Assembly (NCBI RefSeq): GCF_964355755.1
Contig: NC_092676.1
Coordinates: 24,970,288 to 25,030,287, forward strand
DNA from: Antedon mediterranea
Lineage: Eukaryota > Echinodermata > Crinoidea > Comatulida > Antedonidae
Reading direction: 5' to 3'
Length of the DNA: 60,000 nt
Below the pieces are notes generated by a model. The model saw nothing but the letters and a program-made list of their open reading frames with translations. It ran no database searches and was not told the DNA's origin. Below, in pieces: positions 21,450-34,069 of the stretch; within the stretch, counting starts at the first letter, position 1; the number at the start of each line of letters is the position of its first letter. A program made the position numbers and the translations under genes.

Positions 21450-22359
21450 ACGGACCGCGCGTGTGTAGTTAAAAAATAAAAATTATACTGCAAATCAGAA
21501 TCGGAATATATTGTGGGAAATATTATAAAATTACATAGGGAGATTTGATGATAAGACATTTTGTTTAAAATCGAGTGAAATCCCGATAGTTGATTGAGTA
21601 AGCTGGCAGGAATAACTGTAGGCTATCTGTGTCCCGTTAAGACCGAGATGTCTGCCCATGTTGCAAGCCGTAATGTCTTACCAAACAATAAACACTATAC
21701 TTTAAAATGTTATTAATCATCTAAAACACTGTGAAACAGAGAAGTTTAGTTTTGCGAATGTCAAGCATTTTCTATAATGGTAACCGACAGAAAACGTACA
21801 AGGAGAACATTTGTATCATTCCGAGAACCATCGTCTACACTTCCTAGAGGGGGAGCGAGCAAAGCGAGCTCACCCTCTAGTTATATTAAATTTCACGTTC
21901 ACCAATATCTTTCAAAACATGTGACGGATTACTAGCTATCAATTGAAATTAAATCATTACATTTTATATTGAGTCCATATCAAATCCAGGTAACGGAAAT
22001 AACGCGCTCATGATCTACACACGTTAAAATAGAAAAACATGTGAATGCTGCGGATACAGAGTTTGGTTCAATCGGAGGCATCCTCGTACAATAAATCATG
22101 CCTAATTGGTATTTTTTCATATTGCACCGTTATTTATAGCAATTGCTTGTACTCTTGCTTTGAATAGACTATATTTCACGAATCAATATGATATAAAATA
22201 TTAGTTTACGAGTAAACAGGATCCCTGCGGGGACCACGGTTCATTCGCAGTACTTGCTTATGTTCGCAATACCATCTAATTGTAGCACACTGTGTATAAT
22301 AGGGGTAAGTTTTATATAATCTAGCACAGGAATAGTTGTTATACTATATTTCGTCAGTT
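21450..22359. other. Unassigned sequence with a short hairpin
   Basis: No gene. At 21843-21881 a palindromic CTAGAGGG ... GCGAGCAAAGCGAGC ... CCCTCTAG hairpin looks like a piece of a foldback element. Confidence 0.45.
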
Positions 22360-22365
22360 TCTAAT

Positions 22366-22400
<35 letters not shown>

Positions 22401-22560
22401 GATTTTTATAGCGCACATACCACTCCAGAGTGCTCAAGGCGCATTTAAAAATAAAAAAGAAATAAATCATACAAATTCCTGAAAAATAAAATGCAATTTC
22501 TTTGGAGGGTCCCCATCCGTTGTCGTTCTGTCGCGGTCCCGGACCCCTACCTAATATCAT
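22360..22560 (-). repeat. Retroelement 3' end with (ATT)n tail
   Basis: On the minus strand the sequence contains CGCCTTGAGCACTCTGGAG, TGTGCGCTATAAAAATC and then an (ATT)n run, here (AAT)n at 22367-22400 on the plus strand. The GCGCCTTGAGCA...GCGCTATA hairpin before a TTA-type tail is widespread at the 3' ends of SINEs and LINEs in aquatic animals. The 5' part (GGGGTCCGGGACCGCGAC) is GC-rich and unassigned. Confidence 0.6.
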
Positions 22561-23399
22561 GTGATGAGAGATAATTGACGTAAAAAATGTTCAATGTTTT
22601 AAAATAGAAAACTATCAACGGTTGACCATTAATCTACTTAATCTCGGATACTAATTGAATTGTTAATTAACTGTGGATTTATAAGAGTTACGTAGCATAA
22701 TTTTGCGTTGTTTGTGCTTTTCTATTATTATCCGTTGCTGCTGTGTCTGGCCGTGTTGTTATTTGAAAAGAAGGCCCACTGAGGGGTCCTGTTACCGGAG
22801 GTTTCGTCTTCGTGTTAAGGAAACCAAGTGAACCATTACACCATAATATATATGCCTACCGTATACAATGTATGTCGTGACGGAGAACATTACATTGGAA
22901 CTAGTGACGTCACACTGTAATTGCAGTTTTGTTTAATGTATAGCAAATATGTTTATCCCAATTCGTTCTGATGTGATTCACTCATGAGAGTATTACAGGT
23001 ATCAGGGATTACAAATACGTTCACATTAAGTAATGTGTTTTCATTAAACGATTTTGTTTACACGCTTGATCTTGTAAATGTACTAAGTACGATTCTCAGC
23101 GTTTCCGTTTCACAATGATATTTCAGCGCCACACTCGGGTAATTCACCAAACTATTTGCATCTTCCTATACTTTGCAGAACCTTATTTGAGAATAGTCAC
23201 ACATGGAAGGCTTAAGTTTGTATGCGGTTCGAACATAGGCTACACCAGCAATGTATAATTATATAAGTGACCGCGTTGAAGCGGCGCACTCCTCAGTGGC
23301 TGACGTGATTTGCCTTCTATTCGTATAAATAGCATAGCATTACTCTATGTGGGTTCATGCCCAGCACTAGTCCGGGTTTCAGACGAAGTTTTGACTTAA
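22561..23399. other. Unassigned sequence with a possible SINE head
   Basis: Around 23295-23380 a tRNA-like order is seen (TGGCTGACGTG, later GGGTTCATGCCC), which may be a worn SINE head on the plus strand. No gene recognised. Confidence 0.3.
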
Positions 23400-23490
23400 T
23401 ATTAGTAAACATATTGATATTTCGGCACATATGGCGTTTCATACGTATACTACTTGAGCTTGTAAACTGTATTTTCAGACACAAACCGAA
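23400..23490 (-). repeat. Dispersed repeat family E, copy 3
   Basis: TTTCGGCACATATGGCGTTT, CATACGTAT and TATTTTCAGACACAAA match copy 2 in reverse orientation. Confidence 0.6.
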
Positions 23491-23585
23491 ATAAAATAAA
23501 TAAAAAATACAATAAATACAGACTTGGGGCAAGTCTAGTCCAGCACCCACACTCAGGCTAAATTGAATTTGCTTAGTAATATTAT

Positions 23586-23735
23586 GCTTAGGTCCCATTT
23601 AACGACGTAGGCCGAACGCACATGAGTTGGCCAATCGCAATCGACAACTCGAATGATTCATCGCGTATTATACGTCACAATTCTTACGGTGCGCTTACGT
23701 ACCTTCCGTTGCGTCTAAGATTGGAACAACGCTTT
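23586..23735. mobile_element. MITE family A, copy 8 (diverged)
   Basis: Most diverged copy: GCTTAGGTCCCATTTAACG, CCAATCGCAATCGAC, TTACGTACCTTCCGTTGCG, TTGGAACAACGCTTTA. Both ends are still recognisable. Confidence 0.7.
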
Positions 23736-24848
23736 ACCGATAATTATTAGTGTTTGTTATCACTATGTTTTCATTAATTTATAACATGATCTCAGAATGG
23801 TCACTTATCGAATCTGTACATGTCAATTTTACGGGGTTTTTACGCATCTAGAGACCGTACTAACAAGTGCATTTTAAATAGGGAGGTAAAGAGTATATTG
23901 TGCACAAGTACAATCAGTCGTACGCCTACTTTTTAGGCCATTTGTTTAACATAATATGATCCTTGATGTTACTAATTATGCGAGAATGATCACTTTTACA
24001 ACGTACGTTGTGGAATAGATGTGAACTCGGCACCGTGACGAGTTAGATGATCCGCTTATTATTATCCATCAGCTTAAGTGAAATGAACACTTCGCGTGTG
24101 TGTTTGCCTTATGGCCATTAATCACTAATTCCCAGTATTGAAAACTGACAAAATTAAAAACTATAACATAGTAATGTTTAACACCTGTCTCACTCTACGT
24201 CATTTATTCACTTTCTAGTGTTGAGAGATTCGTTGTTTATTTCTCAAGTTTAAGATTCGCAATATTATTTCGTATATAAAAATCAATATTAATGATTACG
24301 AATGGAAATAGAACTCGTGGAGACACAATAGTGACGCGCTTGTACACAAAAAATAATGTGTTTGTACACTATTATCACAATTTAGAAACAAAATTATTCC
24401 TTCCGTTTGTTTACTTGTGGAACTAAATACTACCATTAAGGCCCATTCACACTAGGACGATAACGATCGACAATAGACAAATATGCATTTTTCATACATA
24501 AAACTATGAAATATATAAACGTTTGATTCTAGAACTATAAAGAGCCATCTATGCTTCCTTTGATGAAAATGATACTTTCACACATCTAATCAAATGACCT
24601 CATGATTAGCAGGAGCAATAATATCATGAAAATACAACGATTTTATTGTTTTTATTTATCATGACGTCATTTAATTGGAATTTTTAAAATATTATTTTAA
24701 TCAAAGGCAGCATAAATGATTATCATATAGTTTCTTTCTAATTTTTTTAAGGAAAAAAAATGCATGCTAATATATTTATCGTAGGGCCTTTATTGGCCTA
24801 TATCAACACCAATTATGCGTATCGTCTGAAAAAGGGTATTTAAAATCT
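23736..24848. other. Unassigned sequence
   Basis: No gene. A lone fragment AAGGCCCATTCACACTAGG at 24438-24460 followed by ACGATAACGATCGAC looks like one end of yet another MITE family; no partner end is seen. Confidence 0.35.
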
Positions 24849-25271
24849 AAGTTCTGTCTACACTATCAAATTTTATGTCTCAAAATAAATGTCATGTGCC
24901 CATAAACGGACATGATGACGTCATATCACTGCCATATTTGGGGATATTACTACTAATAGGCCGGCCGTTTATACACCAAAGAAAGAGATCGATACCTTCT
25001 ACACCATATCGCAAACATGTTCTACCTAATCCACAGAAAAAAACACAATAAAATCACTTTCCATATTTATTTAGTGCATATAAATCACGTCAATGTACCA
25101 TTAGTTTAATGTTCATGGTATCCTATAATGTTTATTGTATTTTGGGGCTGGTGGCCCGTAGGCCTATATAGGGCTACTGAGTAAAATCTCTCATGGGAGA
25201 GAACTGCGTCTACCATATTGGACACATCACAATTTTTGGTCACATAAGTTCGATAGTGTAGACAGAGCCTA
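24849..25271. mobile_element. MITE family B, copy 5 (split by an insert)
   Basis: Left part 24849-24953 (AAGTTCTGTCTACACTATC, GATGACGTCATATCAC) and right part 25210-25271 (TACCATATTGGACACATC, CGATAGTGTAGACAGAGC) make one family B copy interrupted by about 256 bp (24954-25209). The break falls at TACTAC / TACCATA. The insert has a TAGGCCTA octamer and no clear termini. Confidence 0.7.
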
Positions 25272-25304
25272 AGAAGAAAAAAAATCTTTTGTTGATCTTT
25301 ACTG

Positions 25305-25429
25305 CAAAAAAATGTGATGTCTCGTATGGACATTATGACGTCATACCAATACCATATTTGGGGATATTACTACCATATTTGGGCACACTTTTTTGTCACA
25401 CAAAGCTTGATAGTGCAGACAGAGCTTAA
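25305..25429. mobile_element. MITE family B, copy 6 (left end missing)
   Basis: Lacks the left terminus; keeps ATTATGACGTCATACC, two CCATATTTGGG units and the right terminus AGTGCAGACAGAGCTTAAG. Only 30 bp from copy 5. Confidence 0.8.
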
Positions 25430-26130
25430 GGAGAAAAAAAAATCTTATGTTGCTCTTTACAAATATTATTCTTAGTGAAATGTCTGCAAATGATTAGAAA
25501 ATAAACCTACACTTCAATTTGATTTGAATTTCCCTAATCTATATACACACAGTTTAATTTTAATCTTAATCGATTTTTATTTCTTATAATAACAATATCG
25601 ATTGTCTTCAAATTAAATTGCATTAATACCACTGAGCATTTGCGCTGCATCACGTGTTGTTATATATAATATTCTTTTTCCTCGAAGGGTTGTACTGTTC
25701 ATAATTAGAGATATACTTTACGCGGTCAACTAATTCCTTTACAATAATAACGTATTAAGGTGTCACCTTTCACTGAATTTGATGTTAAAGAACGTGCTAT
25801 TAAATATAATTAAACAATTAAGCAGAAATCAATTTTCAAAACACCATAAAACAGTTGCCTTGCGGGGGCACACCAATCAGAACTGGCGATAATAATAATT
25901 TCATCAGAGCCTGTACAATGCATGTACAATGTCAAAGAGGAACTCCTTCTTCCATAATGGTACCGTATCTTTCATCATCTAGTCAAAACTAGAAGAGGTG
26001 GGTGGATTTTACAAAACAGAATGAGGAATGAGGCAAATTAGAAAAGTAAGAAAAGATAACAGGCACCAAATAAGTGAAAAACGGCAACATTCAAAACTAC
26101 AATTGCGTTTATATGAAACGCATTGAAATA
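25430..26130. other. Unassigned sequence
   Basis: AT-rich, nothing recognised. Confidence 0.4.
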
Positions 26131-26222
26131 AAAATAAAACGGATTTGATGGCTATACTAGCTTTTTTGACGGAGCAAATGTAGTTGCATTTTACTACGGT
26201 CTAAAATAATATATTAAGAAAA
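26131..26222 (+). repeat. Direct repeat F, copy 1
   Basis: AAAATAAAACGGATTTGATG, TTTTTTGACGGAGCAAATG and TAAAATAATATATT recur at 26446-26540. The two copies are about 315 bp apart in the same orientation. Confidence 0.7.
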
Positions 26223-26445
26223 ATGTAAAGTCACATTAAGTAATAAAACTTTTGTCTCTGAGAATCATACAAAACTGTCCAAAATAATAGTACCATAGGC
26301 AGCACATATGATATATGTGACACTGTGTTATGGTTTTTTACCAAAGTATAACCTAGATATAGTACTGAGAGTCGGTTAATAATGTTCACAATATCACCAA
26401 AACCCTTCATTGACTGCTTTGTAAGTTCATTTATTTTAATCTAGC

Positions 26446-26540
26446 TAAAAATAAAACGGGTTCGACGGCTAAGCTTTGTTGACGGAGCAAATGTATAGTT
26501 GCGTTTTTACTACGGTGTAAAATAATATATTGATCGCAGC
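26446..26540 (+). repeat. Direct repeat F, copy 2
   Basis: Second copy of the repeat at 26131, with TTGTTGACGGAGCAAATG and TTTTACTACGGTGTAAAAT. Could be the long terminal parts of a short element or a local duplication. Confidence 0.7.
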
Positions 26541-27513
26541 TGCTGCAGAATTGTTTTCACCATGGGAAAAAAATAAACATTGTTTTGCTGGATTTTCAGA
26601 TAAACTTTGTGTTGACTCTTTGATTATTGCCTATGTGTTCCGTGTAGCAGAACGAATTGACATAATGGTTAAGTTTAACAAGTTATTATCTATAATAAAA
26701 TAGAAAAACGAAGGTATTAACCTTAAACCCCGCAGAGAGCTGGTTTATAAATCGTACCAGTTGTTATACAGTGTATCACGCATGCGCATTTCAGTTGGTG
26801 TGCAGGTGACGCTAACGCAATGCATGTTGGGAAAGGGTTAAAGGTAACTGATTCTAGCTGTATACGTGCAACTTGATTGACGTACGCAGAAGATAATTGA
26901 TGTAAATGAATTTCAAAGTACTGTATAATATATTGAAGAAGGTTAACAAAGATACATTCGAATGTCAAATAACCTGCATCCATTGTCAATTTGCATAATG
27001 ACGCTATCAGGTGTAATTATTGCTTAGCCTATTGACTTTCGCAAACAATTGAATTGACTTTAATTCGAAAGGTCATTTAAACACTTTAAAAAAACACGTA
27101 TATAAAACTAAAAATACCAGGAGTCCTCTTTAAAATTAAACAATAGCGGAAATAGCACAATTATTTTGAAAATGATCAAATATTTAATTGCTTGCTTTTT
27201 GAATAAAGCATTTTCTTGCCGGAAAGTAAGCGACGGAGAAGGGAAATTGACAATCGACCGTAGGCATCCTTAGCAATGGTAATTTACGAATACGACTTGA
27301 CACTGCGAAACCGACAGCAGTAATTTTTATAAAAGCTAAATATTGTAATTAATCATCTTACTGTTGACAGCAGTTATTATTGATATTATACCTTTTGCAG
27401 ATTTGTTTTACATTCCTAAGTGGCTATATAAGTCGTGAATAGTAAAATTAAAAATATTAGTAATGTTGAATATTGTTTGGTCAGCCGTTCTGGTCTTCAC
27501 AGGAACACGATAT
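26541..27513. other. Unassigned sequence
   Basis: No gene found. GC-richer piece at 26750-26900 has no recognisable frame. Confidence 0.4.
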
Positions 27514-27725
27514 TCAGTGGCGTAATGACTATGGGCGCTCACTGGCTAAACCCACGGGCCTCTAAGCTTATGTGGGACCATGAGCAGTTCCCAGAGGACA
27601 TCAAAATAATGTAGAAAATGTCTAAAAACGCCCGAGGTCTCCAGCGTTGGAGGGCAACTTATGGTTCCTAAATCAGGGGCCTCATGCCTCTGCGTTTCGC
27701 CAATGACGCTATTATACTGTATACT
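27514..27725. repeat. Possible DNA-transposon fragment
   Basis: Starts CAGTGGCGTAATGAC and ends near CGCCAATGACGCTATT, which in reverse reads AATAGCGTCATTGGCG; interior GC-rich with CCTCATGCCTCTGCG. The two ends share a GCGT.AT.. core in inverted orientation, which is suggestive but weak. Confidence 0.35.
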
Positions 27726-27943
27726 GCCAGATTATATACGTCATCTTAGTACCTCGTGGACCGCACACCACACTACCTCTACACAGGTTTAATGGTTTCT
27801 AGGCCAAGCGACGATCGACGACACATCGATTGACCTGAACTATGCTGGTCGTCAGTCGTCGAAATCTCGTATCTTGAATTCCCGACAGGGATTTTTGGTA
27901 GAATAGTATAGGTCAGACGATGACCAACGAAACCGTGAGTATA

Positions 27944-28803
27944 GGCCCTAGGGCACTAGTTCCGTTTCGTTTCAAAATTGGTTAAGTAACTTTATCGTGA
28001 GTACCACACCTTAGAATTAGGCCTCAAAAATACTTTTACGAAAGAGATCACACAAAAAGTAAAAAATAAATCTTTTAAATTGATGAATTTACAGACGTGT
28101 TTCTCGCACATCGGTTCGTGAATTTCGCATGTACTCCATGTTCAATGTTGTTGTTTCTATGGAGCACCAAAAGAGCAATCATAATAGAGGGCTAAAAACT
28201 CAGTAAATTGCGTATATTTAATGCATTTATTGGTGAAAATTACGTTCAATTTTATCATATTTTGTCAATGTCAATGCAACAAAAATATTACTGTTGATAC
28301 TGTACATGGTTTTTGCAGGAACTTTTAGGAATGAAAATCGACAAATTCATCATCATATTACATGTACTAGCCTAGTCTTTACTCGTGGGCCTAGGGTTGG
28401 TTGCTATTTGAAAACAGCAAATTATTAGTAGTAAAATGTTACAGCATTTTTATTGACAAAATATATTAAAATTAAACGTGTATTTCAATAATAAATGCAT
28501 TAAAAGAAGACGCATTCCACTGAGGTTTTAACCATCTATTGTTGTTGCTCTTTTGGCGCTCCATAGAAACGAAAATATTGAACTTCGCGTATGCTAAATT
28601 CGCGAACGGTATGCGAGAAACATGTCTGTAAAATCATCAATTTGAGGGTTTATTTGTTACTTTTTATGTGATTCTTCTTTATAAAAGTACTTATGAGGCC
28701 CAATTTTAAGGTGTGGTATTCACAATAAGTTGCTTAACAATTTGGAGTCAAAAGGAAGTCGAAATAAAAACAGGTGCGAAACGGAACTAGCGCCGGCCCT
28801 AGA
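27944..28803. mobile_element. Foldback element with long inverted arms (about 860 bp)
   Basis: Left arm about 27944-28265, right arm about 28440-28803 in inverted orientation, with a roughly 170-bp AT-rich centre. Shared strings include CTAGTTCCGTTTCG (inverted CGAAACGGAACTAG), GTACCACACCTTA against TAAGGTGTGGTATTC, and TCTATGGAGC against GCTCCATAGA. Arms have drifted apart, so the element is old. No coding frame. Confidence 0.8.
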
Positions 28804-29518
28804 ATGTATGGGTATGGTCGTCGCAACCCGAAAGACCCTACGGGCAATTGACGTCCAAACAGCCTCCACAGCTCCGTATAACATTGTCTCCCTTTTTTAT
28901 AAATCAGAGTAGGCCTGCAATTGCGTTTACACTTTCCAAAGTATCCATTTCACTCCTTCGTCTTGCCATATCAAATCTTCATTTGATTGTCTTGATCGCA
29001 TTTGAATCACTGCTCCACCTCATGCAGGACAATCTCAAATTCAACCAAATCAATATTTATCATAAATATCTTCCATACATAATAATAAATACATACAAAA
29101 GATCAAAACACATTCTCTTCACTGAAGACAAATACAAGTTTAAAGCAGACAGCAAAACGTATGAAGGAACTCAAAGGATTTGAGGATGTTCATTCAAACT
29201 CATAATAGAAAGTGTATTAAAAATGTATTTGTTATGCAATTAAAATTAGAGAAAAACACATTAAGTAATTGTAAACACATTTTAAAAGAAAGCACAGTGA
29301 ACTGTTAACATTATTCAATAAATAATGTTGATAAATTGAGTATGTATTAAATGTTATTATTATCTGACGTCACTGTTGGTTCCGAGTGTGATATATCAAT
29401 CGTAACATTACGGTACGATTACTGAATCTAAAACTACGGGGCGCTGTCCAACACATTATATACTCTGTTCTATACTAACAATAATTTTTTATAAAATAAG
29501 TCAAAGATCTGCCGTTTT
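28804..29518. other. Unassigned sequence
   Basis: No supported gene. The plus-strand open frame ending at 29183 starts inside the foldback flank and is AT-rich; no domain seen. Confidence 0.4.
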
Positions 29519-29699
29519 AAGGCCAATTTACACAGACGAGCGGTAACGGTAAGCGGAAAACTGCATAGCTAGTCCCACTAGAATCTGTATCTATTCTTAG
29601 CGAAAATCGGTCATCCGCTCCGCATTTGTTTAAATGGTCATAAGGAATAACATAGATTCTATATTTTATTATCGTTACCGCTTGTCTGTGTAAATTGGC
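29519..29699. mobile_element. MITE family C, copy 2 (uninterrupted)
   Basis: 181 bp with inverted ends GGCCAATTTACACAGACGAG and GTTACCGCTTGTCTGTGTAA. Internal CGGTAACGGTAAGCGG and TAGAATCTGTATCTATTC match copy 1 and serve as the empty-site reference for the family A insertion there. Confidence 0.88.
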
Positions 29700-30182
29700 A
29701 ATTATATAGAAAAACAAACTATGAAGTAAGGCAAACTATAATTATTATAAAAAGAAAGCCCTGGTTTGCAAACGACAAAACTTTAATCTATGCTTTTTAC
29801 ATTGTACTGTAGAATAGAATAATGTGTCGGACGGCGCCCCGTAGAAGACTTACAGTATTATTTCCACGTTCTTTTCTGAGGATATAAGTGAGTGTAGGAG
29901 GCCAAGGATGGTTGGACTACAGCTGCCAATGGTTGTATTTGTATAAAGAAAGGTGCGAATGCGACGAAGACTAACGGTGCTGCACATTAATCATTAAGTA
30001 AACAAATGCAATGTCATCTTCAATCTTTTTGAATTTTTATGTAAAAATTGTGTAAAAGAGAAGAAATATGGCAATATAACTGAGGAAATATAACAGATTG
30101 TCGACACATTCTTCTGGTTCCTGCAGATGAGAAAACTCGTTAAACCAGACAAAATTGAGACTCCAGAAACCAAGATAGGACT
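29700..30182. other. Unassigned sequence
   Basis: No gene. The minus-strand open frame at 29994-30200 has no family likeness. Confidence 0.4.
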
Positions 30183-30330
30183 TAAAGCTCTGTCACACAA
30201 TCAAACTTTATGTAACAAAAAAAACAAGTAATGTGCCCTCATATATGGTGTCATCATATCACTACCATATTTGGGCATATTACTACCAAATTTGGGCACA
30301 TTACACCTTTTTTGTCAAACTACTTACTAC
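30183..30330. mobile_element. MITE family B, copy 7 (right end missing)
   Basis: AAAGCTCTGTCACACAATC at the left, two CACTACCATATTTGGGC-type units, then it stops after TTTTTGTCAAAC without the right terminus. Confidence 0.82.
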
Positions 30331-31469
30331 TACTTAGCTCACAATTGTTTTGCAGACCTATTGCACTAGTGCACATGAGAAATATCTTTTTAAATCCTTC
30401 AAAAACATGTCTGTTAACCAATAATATAATTTAAAAGCAAACTCCTGATAAACGATGATGACGTCATATATGATATGATTTATTCATAAACAATACAACA
30501 TACGGTATATTATTGCATACATATATGAATAGTGTATTAGAAAATAGTAATATAGTACCATAAATCAACTAACATCCATTTATCATAATATTTTGTCTTG
30601 AGGGAAATGTGGAAGTCAATATCAATGTAGAGATCAATATTCGGGATTTAGGGTTGTATTGACTACGTTGTGGTACAAACTCATTTATCTACAGAGCGCG
30701 CAGCGGCGTTTATACATCAAATACTTACATTAACGCGAATAATGTACATACGACCAAGGCTCCAGAGATAAAAGGGTTTATCTGTCGTGACTGCGACACA
30801 ATCAGTTCCACGCCCATAAACAGACACCGCGCGCCGCAGAAAATATATTTTGTACTATACAGTAGGCCCACGCAGCCAGACATAAGATAAAAGGACTGTT
30901 ACGAGTTGCTATATTGGCAAGGCAAGCTCAGTGTCCTGTTGAAGAACTGTCTTGATCTAACTATGTCACTAAAAATTACAAATATGTTCTAGGAAAACGG
31001 CGGCCGTTCACGTGATAGGATTTCACGGCACAACGTTAACAAATCAAAGATTTAACATCACCATTAACGCGATTAACAATTAATGTTCTAGATAACCGGC
31101 GGCCGTTCAGATTAGGATTTCATTGCAATGGTCCGTGCAATCAATTACTATACGCTCTACTAACTATACTTCAATAACAATTAATATCATAAAAAAAATA
31201 ATTTACCTGGTAATTTAAAATTATTGATCTGAATTGCTTCGTGTTATCAATATCAACTCGACAACAGCAAATATATTGGCTGTCATATTTTAAATAATTT
31301 ATTACTTACAGTTCACATATAACAATTTTCAATTACACAAGTGGTTTTAATGAAAATCATAATAATAATATACAATAATAATTTTATACTAGTTACTATT
31401 AAAGTCAAATTCATAGACATCATAGTGACTATAGAAAATGGTCAAACTATTTTGATCTCCAGCCATTTT
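30331..31469. other. Unassigned sequence with a short local duplication
   Basis: No gene. At 30986-31027 and 31084-31123 a segment with GGCGGCCGTTC and TAGGATTTCA is repeated in the same orientation. The rest is AT-rich. Confidence 0.45.
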
Positions 31470-32060
31470 AGGCTTCCTGCTTTGGGTGACATTTTTCATC
31501 TTTCTTGTGCTTGGAGACATTTTTCGTCTTTCGTGTGCTGGGTGACCTATTTTGTCTTTTGTGTGAAATTGTTCGTCTTTCGTGTGCTGGGTGACATTGT
31601 TTCGTCTTCCGTGTGTTGGGTGACATTTTTCGTCTTTCGTGTGCTGGGTGACTTTTTTTCTTTTGTGTGACATTTTTCGTCTTTCGTGTGCTGGGTGACA
31701 CTTTTTGTCTTACGTTTACAGTGTGACACTTTCGTCTTTCGTGTTCTGGTGACTCTTTTTCTTTTGTGTGACATTTTTCGTCTTTCGTGTGCTGGGTGAC
31801 ATTGTTTCTTCTTCCGTGTGTTGGGTGACATTTTTCGTCTTTCGTGTGCTGGGTGACATTTTTCGTCTTTTGTGTGCTGGGTGACACTTTTTGTCTTTCG
31901 TGTACTGGGTGACACTTTTTGTCTTTCGTGTGCTGGGTGACATTATTCGCCTTTTGTGTGCTGGGTGACATTATTCGTCTTCGTGTGCTGGGTGACATTA
32001 TTCGTCTTTTGTGTGCTGGGTGAAGTTTTACGCCGTTTGCGCGCCGTGTGACGTTTTTTG
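31470..32060. repeat. 28-bp minisatellite
   Basis: About 20 units of CGTCTTTCGTGTGCTGGGTG plus ACATTTTT. Since 28 is not a multiple of three, a frame cycles through three units (28 codons) and remains open on the minus strand for over 200 codons with a lysine/histidine/threonine-rich product. This is a low-complexity by-product of the array; no start context, splice sites or domain support a gene. Confidence 0.92.
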
Positions 32061-32644
32061 TAGACATGGAATTGAATAGTGCAATGCTTTTTTGTTTTTT
32101 TGTAAAGTTAATGAAAAACAATGTTTTTTAACATATTTATCGTCTCTATCTTGAAATCGGAATGATTTTTAAACGATTTCAGCAGTTCTAGAACTCTATA
32201 AAACACTTATTGACACCAAGCTACTTTTATTCCAATTAAGAATAAATAAATCAATTGATTTATTTAAACTGGGGTATCTTTCATTAAATAAATGACAATT
32301 TATCAAAATTATATTTGACAAATGAGAAATGAATATCAAATTTCTAATTACTGTAAATGTAAAAGATCGTTGTGTGTTTTACTGCGAATTTATAAAAAGC
32401 GACGACGCGGTTGAACATTGGTCAGTAAACGGGTTTGCTGAAATGTCACGAACAAATTATTCGACAATGTGTATATATATAATTGTTTTATTTCGGGAGG
32501 TGAACAGTTAAATATTCTTTACTATAATAGTGTCACGGAGATGTTGTCTCTCACACAAAAATTAGTAATTGTATTTATGGCTTTATAATGCAAAATGGTA
32601 AACAATATTCGTTTTGCACAAAAACGGAACACATTTCGCAGAAT
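32061..32644. other. Unassigned sequence
   Basis: AT-rich spacer between two tandem arrays; nothing recognised. Confidence 0.4.
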
Positions 32645-33060
32645 AAGGTAAACGTTTTCACAGATCATATGCACAGAAAGTACTGCGCATACGTATCGCC
32701 GAAGGTGTTACACCTCCTACGCTGAACACCAAAAACTTCGCCAAATACGGGTGACGATTCACGAGATACGGTAAAGGTTTTGCACAATACGGAACACGTC
32801 CGCAAATACGGTACATGCTACAACAAATACGGTACGCGTTACGTCGAATATACACGTCCGCAAATACGGTATGTTACAATAAATACGGTATACGTTACGT
32901 CGACTACGGTACACGTTTCGCAGAATACGGCATTCGATTCGCACAATACGATATAATATATCTACTTTTCGAAAAACACGACGAACGCCGAATATGCGTG
33001 ACGTCACGTTTCGCCGAATACAGAGGTTTCGCAAAATACGGTATACATTTCAACACATAA
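32645..33060. repeat. Irregular array around AATACGGTA
   Basis: About 20 loosely spaced units containing AATACGG, most often CGCAAATACGGTACACGTT-like. Spacing is irregular (mostly 18-24 bp). The overlapping open frames on both strands (arginine/tyrosine rich) come from the repeat. Confidence 0.85.
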
Positions 33061-33433
33061 ACGTCGTAAAACGAGTCAACAGTGTAGCTATTAAGATTTC
33101 AACTCAAAGTGCCCTTTCCATCAACCTGAATATTTCAATCGGGAATTTTACTCGAGATCAGATCTGTTATGTTTATTTAAATAACGGCTACCAATAATAA
33201 TTCTTCAAAAGCCTAGTAAAGAGAAAATGGATTTAAAAGTAGTATTTGTAGTTTGTATCACTGCCATATTATAATCGTGTTTGACAAGCGATAACCATTA
33301 CGCAAGTTTGGAAAATGTCATTCAACCTTTGTCTTCTTCAAGTTGATTTCGGTGCGAGTTTCAACGCGGTGAGAGTTTCAAAGCGACCGACAATAAAGGA
33401 CACTATCGTACGACGAGGCTATTAGTGCTGTCT
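33061..33433. other. Unassigned sequence
   Basis: Nothing recognised. Confidence 0.4.
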
Positions 33434-33594
33434 AAAGCCCTGCCTACACTATCAAACTTTATGTGACAACAAGTTGATGTTCACATGTATGGACATGATG
33501 ATGCCATATCACTACCATTTTGGGCGTATCACTGCAATATTTGGGCACATCCTATTTTTGTAAAACTAGTTTGATAATGTAGACAGAGCTTTAG
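33434..33594. mobile_element. MITE family B, copy 8
   Basis: AAAGCCCTGCCTACACTATC to AATGTAGACAGAGCTTTA, with GACATGATGATGCCATATC inside; both ends present. Confidence 0.87.
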
Positions 33595-34069
33595 TTGAAT
33601 CCCGACGAGACGAAACGGGGGCGTATTTTTTAGGACTTTAAACCTGTTCAATTTTCTCGAGACGAGACGACTCAATATGACTTACAATAGATTTCCGTTG
33701 CTTTAATATTAATTTTAGTAGCGACAGCGATTATACAGAATGCTAACGACCTATACATTATAGTATAATTGTCCAAATAAAAATTCAAATTATATAAACA
33801 ATACAATTATTTTGTGTAACTTTCTTTACTACATACTGTATTATGATAAATAAATATGTTATTGTTAAGAAAAGCTTGCCTACAGGAATCAACATTAATA
33901 AATATTCAAATATTCCTAACGGTGAAATTACGTTATGATCACTTCAATAAAAAGTAAATAGAGAGAGCCGATGGCAGTCGTCAAGCAATACAAAGTATAA
34001 TAGACCTAATCAATTAGAACGTTTATCTGTTTAAAATAAATAATGACAGTATGGATAGAAATATGTCTG
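33595..34069. other. Unassigned sequence
   Basis: AT-rich, nothing recognised. Confidence 0.4.

Noticed and set aside
31468-32121. 217-codon minus-strand frame, lysine/histidine/threonine rich
   Set aside because: It is read through the 28-bp minisatellite; the product repeats every 28 residues, and there is no splice or start context.
32645-33060. Arginine/tyrosine-rich frames on both strands, and possible CRISPR-like spacing
   Set aside because: Repeat spacing is irregular, there are no unique spacers of constant length, and the sequence is eukaryotic.
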